DNA of 7,261 bases from Hyphomicrobiales bacterium (GTDB lineage Bacteria > Pseudomonadota > Alphaproteobacteria > Rhizobiales > Xanthobacteraceae): contig JAFKKQ010000257.1 in the NCBI GenBank assembly GCA_017304505.1, positions 1 to 7,261 on the forward strand, in the 5' to 3' direction. A program made the position numbers and the translations under genes. This document shows, piece after piece, positions 1 to 5,133 of this stretch. The stretch's first letter is position 1. The number at the start of each line of letters is the position of its first letter. The notes below the pieces were generated by a model. The model was not told the origin of the DNA, made no database searches, and saw only the letters and a program-made list of their open reading frames with translations.

Positions 1-226
1 AAAGGCGGTGCTGGCCTTCCTTAACGCACTCACGCTCTACGGCATGGGTGCATCCTGGGGCGGCTACGAAAGCCTTGCCATCCCGTTCGACGTGACGGAC
101 ATCCGAACCGCGACGGCCTTCGCGCCGGGCGGGCCATGCATCCGCGTCCATGTCGGACTCGAAGACGTGGGCGATCTCATTGCCGATCTGGAGCGCGGCT
201 TCGCGGCGCTGGCGGCGGCGCGCTAG
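1..226 (+). CDS. metC: Cystathionine beta-lyase, C-terminal end (5' truncated by window)
   Basis: This is the last 74 or so codons of a PLP-dependent cystathionine beta-lyase, reading in frame from base 2 to the TAG at 224-226. The family cleaves cystathionine to homocysteine, ammonia and pyruvate in the cytoplasm as part of methionine synthesis. The diagnostic stretch is YGMGASWGGYESLAIP near the start of the visible part, which matches the conserved (F/Y)G.G.SWGG(F/Y)ESL block of the Cys/Met metabolism PLP enzymes. It is followed by the typical IRVHVGLEDVGDLIADLE ending. The PLP lysine and most of the fold lie outside the window. A related gamma-synthase or MetC paralogue cannot be fully excluded, but the SWGG(Y/F)ES form and the ending favour beta-lyase. 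A GTG at 8 is internal and is not the start. The gene converges with the minus-strand genes to its right. Confidence 0.85.
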   Translation, partial: KAVLAFLNALTLYGMGASWGGYESLAIPFDVTDIRTATAFAPGGPCIRVHVGLEDVGDLIADLERGFAALAAAR

Positions 227-227
227 G

Positions 228-271
228 GTCTGATTCAACTGTGTGGAATCAGACTCGTCGCTTATCTTTTT
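228..271 (+). terminator. Hairpin just after metC stop, terminator-like
   Basis: A perfect 9-bp inverted repeat, GTCTGATTC (228-236) and GAATCAGAC (246-254) with a 9-nt loop, begins one base after the metC stop codon. A T5 run follows at 267-271. The stem is not GC-rich and the T-run lies 12 nt beyond it, so it is only a moderate match to an intrinsic terminator. Its placement between convergent genes supports a role in ending metC transcription. Confidence 0.45.
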
Positions 272-277
272 GATTGC

Positions 278-347
278 GCATGATCCCTCGGGTCAAGCCC
301 GAGGGCATGCTTATCCGAAAATCAGTTCCCGCTTTTCGGGATCATGC
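278..347. repeat. Nested palindromic repeat (three-stem element) between convergent genes
   Basis: The outer arms GCATGATCCC (278-287) and GGGATCATGC (338-347) are perfect 10-bp inverted repeats. Inside are two more perfect stems: CCCTCGGG/CCCGAGGG (285-292 / 298-305, 5-nt loop) and CCGAAAA/TTTTCGG (315-321 / 333-339). GCATG 278-282 can instead pair with CATGC 306-310, so the left outer arm has two competing partners. From memory, sequences of this form (GCATGATCCC ... CGAAAA ... TTTTCGG) are dispersed intergenic repeats in Rhizobiales genomes, resembling RIME-type mosaic elements; I could not check this. The element ends three bases short of the LABN stop codon and could act as a bidirectional transcript end or mRNA stabiliser. 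Confidence 0.6.
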
Positions 348-349
348 CT

Positions 350-691
350 CTAACTTTCAACCGCCGTCTGTCGCCGATCGCGCGTCACGAAGTAGAGATT
401 GCGCAAATAGACAAAAACGCCGAACGCCTGCCCGGCGATGAACACCGGATCGCGCCGGTAGAGCGCATAGACCAGCAGCAATAGCCCGCCGCCGATCGAG
501 CACCACCAGAACGCCAGCGGGATCACGCTGTGCCCGGCGCGCTCGGAGGCGATCCATTGCACCAGGAAGCGCATGGTGAAGAACGCCTGCGCGATGAAAC
601 CGAGCAAGACCCACCAGTCCAAACTGACAATGAACACGTCATGCAGGTAGGCACCCACCGCCTGGGATAATTCGACGAGCACGCGCAGCAC
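350..691 (-). CDS. LABN-domain small membrane protein (lipid A biosynthesis N-terminal domain; RgtF-like)
   Basis: A 113-residue integral membrane protein covering the LABN domain (the domain also found at the N-terminus of some LpxB proteins). Three membrane segments are visible at about residues 26-47, 56-78 and 82-102. Family-typical pieces are RFLVQWIASERAGHSVIPLA (41-60), the GGGLLLLVYALYRRDPVFI block (67-85) and YLRNLYF (95-101). Stand-alone LABN proteins usually neighbour ArnC/RgtE-like GT2 enzymes and are thought to help make or flip a polyprenyl-phosphate sugar; that role is inferred from context. It is the last gene of the minus-strand cluster. The start is uncertain: GTG at 691 has little ribosome-binding sequence, and GTG at 682 (110 aa) sits behind a G-rich run and may be the real one. 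The reading frame is intact, unlike the neighbouring GT2 gene. Confidence 0.8.
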   Translation of the reverse strand: MLRVLVELSQAVGAYLHDVFIVSLDWWVLLGFIAQAFFTMRFLVQWIASERAGHSVIPLAFWWCSIGGGLLLLVYALYRRDPVFIAGQAFGVFVYLRNLYFVTRDRRQTAVES

Positions 692-722
692 CCCGCGTTT
701 GTTGGATAGGAATGATCGGACA

Positions 723-790
723 GGTCTTGCGGCGCATTAGCCATCAAATGCCGGCAAGTTCAAGGATGCGCGCCAGCATCGGGAACAGGG
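723..790 (-). pseudogene. Fossil 3' end of a second GT2 (RgtE/ArnC-like) gene
   Basis: Read on the minus strand from 776 to 723, this spacer translates as LARILELAGI-stop-WLMRRKT. It lines up with the C-terminus of the adjacent GT2 gene, VGILDLAGVWWLIRREK: 9 of 15 residues are identical over the ILELAGI... part, and a TGA (744-746) replaces the first TGG of the WW pair. At nucleotide level roughly 33 of 45 bases match between about 768-724 and the corresponding GT2 tail at about 877-833. Homology upstream to 790 is weaker. The fragment begins directly after the GT2 stop codon and runs toward the LABN start. It looks like the remains of a paralogous GT2 gene or a partial tandem duplication, now non-coding. 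No functional product is expected. Confidence 0.6.
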
Positions 791-791
791 A

Positions 792-1525
792 TCAACGCCC
801 CCGCGGCTCTTCGATCGGCCGGGCAACGCGCTTTTCCCGCCGGATCAGCCACCAGACACCGGCAAGATCGAGGATACCGACCCACAACCTGTTCCATAGG
901 CCGTAATGGGTCCGGCCGTGCTGGCGCGGCCGGTCGATCACGTCGACCTGGCGCAGTTCCAGACCCTCGCGGCGAACCAGCGCCGGCATGAAACGGTGCA
1001 AGCCGTCGAAGAATGGCAAGGCCAGGAAGACATCGCGCGGAAACGCCTTCATCCCCGAAACGCTGTCGCGGGTCACATCCTTGAGGATGGCGCGGCGGAC
1101 GCGGTTGGCGATGCGTGACTGAATGCGCTTGAACGTGGTGTCCTTACGGCCGACCCGCACGCTGTTGACCAGACCGACGCGCCCGTCGCCGCGTTCAAGC
1201 TCCGCCAGCATCGCCGGGATATAGGCGGGATCGTTCTGGCCGTCGCCGTCGAGGATCACAACGTGCCGGGCATGCGCCGCGCGCACGCCGGACCGCAGCG
1301 CCGCGGCCTTGCCGCAAGCTTCGTCGTGCGCAATCCGGCGCAGCCACGACCGCGACCGCATCAACTCGGCGAGGATCGCCGCGGTGCCGTCGGCTCGAAG
1401 GGCCCGCCGCCCGCCAGCGCAGCTTCGATCTCGGCGATCAGCGGCGCGAGGTTGTCGACCTCGTTGTTCACCGGCATGACCACGGATACGGCCAACCCGC
1501 TGGCGTCTGTCGGCGCCCCACTCAT
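792..1525 (-). pseudogene. GT2 polyprenyl-phosphate sugar synthase (ArnC/RgtE/DPM1-like), frameshifted by internal deletion
   Basis: The family moves a sugar from a nucleotide-sugar to polyprenyl phosphate on the cytoplasmic face. The ATG at 1525, with AGGAT about 9 nt upstream, opens a normal N-terminus (MSGAPTDASG, then VSVVMPVNNEVDNLAPLIAE). That frame goes wrong after GPFE (E codon 1396-1394) and ends at 1361 after 54 codons. The remaining 199 residues resume in another frame at D (codon 1391-1389) as DGTAAILAELM. They carry the DGDGQNDP motif (codons from 1250), SRIANRVRR, a GMKAF block, LPFFDGLHRFMPAL and the end NRLWVGILDLAGVWWLIRR. Relatives have about 8 further residues of the type VYVDDGS(T/A) between the two parts, so about 25 nt appear to be missing. 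That loss removes the nucleotide-binding Asp block and shifts the frame. A sequencing or assembly error is possible. The visible DSVSGMK replaces the more usual DTGCGLK. Confidence 0.8.
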
Positions 1526-1574
1526 TCTCGATATCCTGCAACGGTTTCGCGCGACATACGCCTTAAGCGTGCTT

Positions 1575-2426
1575 CTAGTCGGACGATAGCCAGCGGGCAA
1601 CCGCCTTGACGGTGCGGCGCGCACCCGGACCCGGCATCGGCGTCACCAATCCATCACCACCGACCCGGAACGCGAGCCGCCGCGCGGCAAACCAGTTGCG
1701 CACCACGAGCGCGCCGACAGTACCGACCACGGCGCCGGCCAGGACATCGCTCGGATAGTGGGCCGAGACCGCCACGCGGGTGAACGCGATCAGAATGGCA
1801 TAGACCCACAGCACCGCCCTCGCGCGCGGATAGAGCGCGCCGATGGCGACCAGCGCCGAAAAAGCCGCGGTCGCGTGGCCGGACGGTAGGCTGGCATAGG
1901 CCGCCGGCCAACTGAACGGCACGTAAGCCCAAACGTCGTCGCCCCTCACGAACGGTCGCGCCCGCCCGATCACGCGCTTGAGGACGTTGGTCAGCAGGCC
2001 CGGCACCGCGATGGCGGTGAACACGAATCCGAGCCGCACCGCCACGGCCGCCAGCACCAGGCGCGAAAAGCGCGGCGCGGCCGGAGCGTCGAAGATAGCC
2101 AGAACGACCAGAACAACCCCGGCCGGCCACAAGAACCAGCCCGACTTGCCCAATTCGGTAAAGTACCGCGACGCCTCGATCAACCCGACCGGCAGGCGGC
2201 GAGCGGCATTCGCAGCCCAGCCGTCAAGCAGAACCATGCTTGCGATGCCAACCCCGACAATCGCCACAAGGCCGGCCGCAACGCTTGCAGCCGAAGGCCA
2301 CGCCACGTTATGGCGTGGCCGGCGCAGCAACGTCGCCACCGTTTGCCGGACATTGAGCCCGATCTGGCACGGCCACGACACGCTCACCGCAGCGGTTTTC
2401 CCATCGAGACCGCGAAGCTCGGTCAC
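1575..2426 (-). CDS. PAP2-family membrane phosphatase (LpxE/LpxF- or UppP-like)
   Basis: A 283-residue PAP2 (type 2 phosphatidic acid phosphatase) membrane enzyme. All three catalytic motifs are present: K150-x6-R157-P158 (KRVIGRARP), P181-S-G-H184 (SLPSGHATAA) and R217-x5-H223-x3-D227 (TRVAVSAHYPSD). H184 and H223 are the expected catalytic histidines. Hydrophobic segments lie at about 45-67, 97-113, 124-147, 185-200, 203-216 and 228-242. PAP2 enzymes dephosphorylate lipids at the periplasmic face: lipid A (LpxE, LpxF), undecaprenyl pyrophosphate or phosphatidylglycerol phosphate. Which applies here is unknown, but the neighbouring ArnT-like and GT2 genes suggest lipid A or carrier-lipid phosphate removal. 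The frame stays open up to 2585, but the GTG at 2426 is chosen: it overlaps the GT39 stop (GTGA) and has GGAAGAG 5 nt upstream, implying coupled translation. The first 40 or so residues are not part of the domain. Confidence 0.85.
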   Translation of the reverse strand: MTELRGLDGKTAAVSVSWPCQIGLNVRQTVATLLRRPRHNVAWPSAASVAAGLVAIVGVGIASMVLLDGWAANAARRLPVGLIEASRYFTELGKSGWFLWPAGVVLVVLAIFDAPAAPRFSRLVLAAVAVRLGFVFTAIAVPGLLTNVLKRVIGRARPFVRGDDVWAYVPFSWPAAYASLPSGHATAAFSALVAIGALYPRARAVLWVYAILIAFTRVAVSAHYPSDVLAGAVVGTVGALVVRNWFAARRLAFRVGGDGLVTPMPGPGARRTVKAVARWLSSD

Positions 2427-4138
2427 GGGCTCTCTTCCGACCGATACACTGAAATCGAGACGGCGCGGCCCACCGAATAATTGAAGCCCTCGAAGCGCTC
2501 CGCCGGGGCGTAACGCAGCCCGATCGCCTCCGCGCGCCGCAGGAAGGCCCGCTCGTGCCGCGACTCGATCAACGCGAAACGGCAACCACCGTGGCGCAGG
2601 AATTCAGCCGCGTCGGTCCCATCGACCAGCTTCGTGTTGGTGCCGTTAAGGAAGACAAGACTCGGTTCCTGGTAGCCCGCCGAGACCACCTGCGGATTTT
2701 TACAGCTCACGTTGCGCATCATCTTCGCCAGCGCGACGCTCGGAAACACCGCCGTCAGCGACGGCACAATCACGGCATAAATTCCGATGGCGAGCAGGAT
2801 CGAGGCAACCATCGCGCGCAGCAACCCGCGTTCCGGTCCATCGGCCTGATAAAGCCGCCAGGCCCACAAGCCGTAGATCACCGATGCCACGGCAAACGGC
2901 CAGGCCAGAAACCCGAGTTGCTGGTCAAACTTGACAGCAAGCGCGATGGCGCCGACCGAAAGAATGATCGGCAGCACAAACCACCACGTCGTGCCCCGCC
3001 GCAGCCACGGCTGCTGCGCCAGCATCTGCGAATCCACAACACCCGCGATCAGGATGGCGATGGCGGGGTAAACCGGCAGCACGTAGTGCGGCAGCTTGGT
3101 CACCACCAGTTCGAACAGGATCCAGGATGGAATAATCCACGCCAGCAGGAAGCGCGCGCCCTTCTCGCGCCGCGCCGCCCAGATGCTCGGCACCGCCATC
3201 GCCGCCAGCGCCGCACCCGGCCAGAACGTGACCCAGAACAACAGCGTATAATATCCGGGCGGCGCCCCGTGCCCTTCCTTGTTGCCGAGGATCTTGGGAA
3301 GCATGTCCTCGCCGACCGATCCGGCGATGAACGTCTCACCGGCACGGTGCAGGATCGCGACGAACCAGGGCAGCACCAGCAACGCAAACCACAAGACGCC
3401 GATCAGCGGCCGCAACGCCATGAACCAGCGCAAGCTGCGATCGGTGATGGCAAGCGTGGCCACGGCAAGACCGACGAACAGCAGGATGAGCGGCCCTTTG
3501 ATCAGGACGCCGGCCGCGAGCGCCGTCCAGAAGATCGCCGGCAGCGCCCACCCGGCAAGCCCCGGCGCCGGTGCGCGGCGCTCGCCCAGATAAGCCCGCG
3601 CCATCGCGCCCATCGCGGTGACGCAGGTGAACAGCAGCACGGCGTCGGTCTTGGCGAGCCGCGCCTCCACGCCGAGCAGGATCGACGTCGCCATCATCAG
3701 CCCGGCGAGCAAGGCCGCGCGGCGCGGCACAAAGGCCAGCGCCGCCCAATAGGTCGCCAGCACCGCCCCGATGGCGCCAAGCAGCGACGGAATCCGGTAG
3801 ATCCAGATCGTCCGCCGCGCTTCCGGCACGCCCAGCGCCTCGGCCGTTTTCACCGCCGCCGCCTGCAGCCAGTAGATGCCGACCGGCTTTTTGTAACGAA
3901 CCTCGCCCTGAAAACGGATGTCGATGTATTCGCCGGTTTCCAGCATCTGCTTGGTGGCCTGGGCGAAGCGCGCCTCGTCGCGGTCCATCGCCGGGATTTG
4001 GAAAAAGCCCGGCAGGAACGCGAGCAACGCGGTGATGGCTAGCACGGCGACCGCGCGAGCGTGCGACGACGCCGCGTAATCGGCAACCCCGGTCAGCCAG
4101 CGGAACCGGTCCCGCCCCTTGTCGATGGCGCTTGTCAT
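2423..4138 (-). CDS. ArnT-like GT39/PMT-family integral membrane glycosyltransferase
   Basis: A 571-residue polytopic protein of the ArnT / protein O-mannosyltransferase (GT39, GT-C fold) family. These enzymes transfer a sugar from a polyprenyl-phosphate donor to a periplasmic acceptor such as lipid A or core. The first periplasmic loop has the acidic motif M51-DRDEARFAQATKQML (D54 E55 as the likely catalytic pair), then RYKKPVGIYW (81-90). Further family blocks are EARLAKTDAVLL (158-169), LIKGPL (212-217) and KLPHYVLPVYPAIAIL (348-363). About twelve hydrophobic segments run from 29 to 465, followed by a soluble C-terminal periplasmic part (about 475-571). Length and order match ArnT/RgtA-D type proteins of 500-600 residues. 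It heads the cluster, and its stop overlaps the PAP2 start. The sugar could be 4-amino-arabinose, galacturonate or mannose; sequence alone does not decide. The ATG at 4138 has only a weak upstream ribosome site. Confidence 0.85.
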   Translation of the reverse strand: MTSAIDKGRDRFRWLTGVADYAASSHARAVAVLAITALLAFLPGFFQIPAMDRDEARFAQATKQMLETGEYIDIRFQGEVRYKKPVGIYWLQAAAVKTAEALGVPEARRTIWIYRIPSLLGAIGAVLATYWAALAFVPRRAALLAGLMMATSILLGVEARLAKTDAVLLFTCVTAMGAMARAYLGERRAPAPGLAGWALPAIFWTALAAGVLIKGPLILLFVGLAVATLAITDRSLRWFMALRPLIGVLWFALLVLPWFVAILHRAGETFIAGSVGEDMLPKILGNKEGHGAPPGYYTLLFWVTFWPGAALAAMAVPSIWAARREKGARFLLAWIIPSWILFELVVTKLPHYVLPVYPAIAILIAGVVDSQMLAQQPWLRRGTTWWFVLPIILSVGAIALAVKFDQQLGFLAWPFAVASVIYGLWAWRLYQADGPERGLLRAMVASILLAIGIYAVIVPSLTAVFPSVALAKMMRNVSCKNPQVVSAGYQEPSLVFLNGTNTKLVDGTDAAEFLRHGGCRFALIESRHERAFLRRAEAIGLRYAPAERFEGFNYSVGRAVSISVYRSEESP

Positions 4139-4217
4139 GAAGTGGTGCTGTTCCCGTCAATCGGGGGCGGACAATAGAGAAGTCGTCCCGGGCAGGAAAG
4201 CGCAGCGCCGCAACACA

Positions 4218-4240
4218 CCGGCGCAATTCGGCCGCGCCGG
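4218..4240. repeat. GC-rich inverted repeat between aldolase stop and GT39 start
   Basis: CCGGCGC (4218-4224) and GCGCCGG (4234-4240) form a perfect 7-bp stem with a 9-nt loop, in the 120-nt gap between the aldolase-like gene (stop at 4259) and the GT39 gene (start at 4138). There is no T-run on the minus-strand exit side, so it is at best a weak or Rho-assisted terminator separating the two minus-strand operons. The flanking CGGCCG/CCGGCCG runs give alternative pairings. I see no convincing promoter for GT39 in the rest of the gap. Confidence 0.3.
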
Positions 4241-4258
4241 CCGGTATTTTACGGCCGT

Positions 4259-5026
4259 TCAGGTCTTGTAGGACGGATCGCGCCGGTCGAGCATGCGTTT
4301 GAGCGCCGGCCATTCCAGCGAGCCGTGCGTCAACTGGGCGTTCGATCTGGCGATGACCTCTTGCGGCGGCATCGCGATCTCGCTGTTGCAGGCCAGCGCC
4401 AATAACTGGGTCTGGCAGGCCCGCTCCAGCCGATAAATGTTGTTGAAGGCTTGCCCGATGGTCTGGCCGACCGCCAGCAGGCCATGATTGCGCATGATCA
4501 TCACTTCGCAGTCGCCGAGATTCTCAACCAGTCTCTTCTGCTCGTCGGGATCGACCACCACCCCCTCGAAATCGTGGTAGGCGACGCGGCCCCAGCGCAT
4601 CGCGGTCTGCGTGAGCGGAAGCAGACCGCATTTCAGCGTCGACACCGCCATGCCGGCGTTGGTGTGCGTGTGCAGCACACAGCCGACGTCATGCCGCGCG
4701 CCGTGGATCGCGCTGTGAATCACGTAGCCCGGCAAGTTCACGCCGTAGGCTGGGTTGGCATTGGCGATAATCTTGCCGGCAAGGTCGACCTTGATGAGCG
4801 AAGAGGCCGTAATTTCCTCGTACATCATACCGAAGGGATTGATGAGGAAATGCTCCTCGCTCCCCGGCACCCGTGCCGAGATGTGGTTGAGGTGCAGATC
4901 GGTCATGCCGTAGAGATCGACCAGCCGATAACACGCCGCCAAATCGACGCGGGTTTCCCATTCGGCCGGATCGATGCCGTTGGCCGGTTGTGCCGTGGCC
5001 GTGTCGATCTTGGGAACGGTGTTCAT
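4259..5026 (-). CDS. Class II aldolase/adducin-like domain protein
   Basis: A 255-residue cytoplasmic protein of the class II aldolase/adducin family. The zinc-binding histidines are recognisable: H119-T-H121 in VLHTHTNAG and H181 in MRNHGLLAVG, with the usual spacing of about 62 residues. Other family blocks are DLHLNHISARVPG (43-55), HFLINPFGMMYEEITASSL (59-77) with IKVDLAG after it, and HSAIHGARHDVGCV (104-117). Aligned by the histidines to L-fuculose-phosphate aldolase, the catalytic Glu73 position is Gly100 here, as in the adducin-like branch. True aldol cleavage is therefore not assured; decarboxylase, hydrolase or epimerase-like metal chemistry is possible and the substrate is unknown. 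The ATG at 5026 has an excellent ribosome site (AAGGAGGA, 6 nt away). It is the last gene after the NIPSNAP and TctC-type genes, suggesting a shared catabolic role. Confidence 0.85.
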   Translation of the reverse strand: MNTVPKIDTATAQPANGIDPAEWETRVDLAACYRLVDLYGMTDLHLNHISARVPGSEEHFLINPFGMMYEEITASSLIKVDLAGKIIANANPAYGVNLPGYVIHSAIHGARHDVGCVLHTHTNAGMAVSTLKCGLLPLTQTAMRWGRVAYHDFEGVVVDPDEQKRLVENLGDCEVMIMRNHGLLAVGQTIGQAFNNIYRLERACQTQLLALACNSEIAMPPQEVIARSNAQLTHGSLEWPALKRMLDRRDPSYKT

Positions 5027-5032
5027 GGTCGA

Positions 5033-5040
5033 TCCTCCTT
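5033..5040 (-). promoter_or_regulatory. Strong Shine-Dalgarno of the aldolase-like gene
   Basis: On the minus strand AAGGAGGA lies 6 nt upstream of the ATG at 5026. It is the strongest ribosome-binding site in the window. It fixes the start codon and indicates independent translation initiation of this downstream gene. Confidence 0.8.
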
Positions 5041-5057
5041 GAGACGGCGTGTCGACG

Positions 5058-5133
5058 CTAGTGGTTCTTTGATTCCAATATTCGCAGACATGGCTGCCGA
5101 AACGGGATGCGAATGTTAGAATCGGACCACTAG
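5058..5133. repeat. 76-bp long inverted-repeat element overlapping the tctC-type stop codon
   Basis: Perfect 8-bp ends CTAGTGGT (5058-5065) and ACCACTAG (5126-5133) enclose a second paired block. GATTCCAATATTCGCA (5071-5086) pairs with the complement of TGCGAATGTTAGAATC (5108-5123), 14 of 16 positions matching. A central loop of about 21 nt remains, and the left arm has 3 extra bases between the blocks. The element fills most of the gap between the binding-protein and aldolase-like genes, and its right end contains the TAG stop of the former (5132-5130). It may be a MITE/REP-like palindrome or an operon-internal mRNA hairpin that stabilises the upstream transcript. No T-run follows, so it is not a classical terminator. 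Confidence 0.7.

Noticed and set aside
523..747. Minus-strand frame starting TTG-ATG at 747, overlapping the LABN gene
   Set aside because: Out of frame with LABN; its start falls inside the GT2 fossil and its product is Cys/Ser/Arg-rich with no family match.
712..906. Plus-strand frame with an internal repeat (RISHQMPASSRMRA / RISHQTPARSRIPT)
   Set aside because: Not a gene. The repeat is the antisense image of the duplicated GT2 C-terminus and was the clue to the fossil copy at 723-790.
1389..1396. Programmed ribosomal frameshift to explain the two GT2 frames
   Set aside because: No slippery heptamer is apparent at the junction, and shifting would still leave out the conserved DDGS-type block. 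A deletion explains both facts.
792..1541. Reading the GT2 C-terminal frame from 1541 as a complete 249-residue protein
   Set aside because: Its first 50 residues are an out-of-frame translation of the conserved GT2 N-terminus, with Arg-rich shadow composition. The true start at 1525 is in another frame, so this is a frameshifted gene, not an alternative N-terminus.
1978..2484. 168-codon plus-strand frame
   Set aside because: Antisense to the PAP2 gene and the end of GT39; low-complexity Arg/Thr/Ala composition and no domain.
2427..2585. Upstream extension of the PAP2 frame to 2585
   Set aside because: The extension overlaps the conserved end of GT39 and shows shadow composition. The GTG at 2426 has a good ribosome site and a GTGA stop-start overlap.
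2555..4042. Very long open frame (495 codons) on the plus strand
   Set aside because: It lies wholly antisense to the well-supported GT39 gene, has an extreme Arg/Gln/His/Asp composition and no recognisable domain. Such frames arise from high third-position GC.
4139..4258. Possible GT39 promoter (TTTCCT, 17 nt, TATTGT on the minus strand)
   Set aside because: The -35 match is poor and alphaproteobacterial promoters are too variable to call on this evidence.
4451..5119. 222-codon plus-strand frame
   Set aside because: Antisense to the aldolase-like gene; no domain, and the composition matches a shadow frame.
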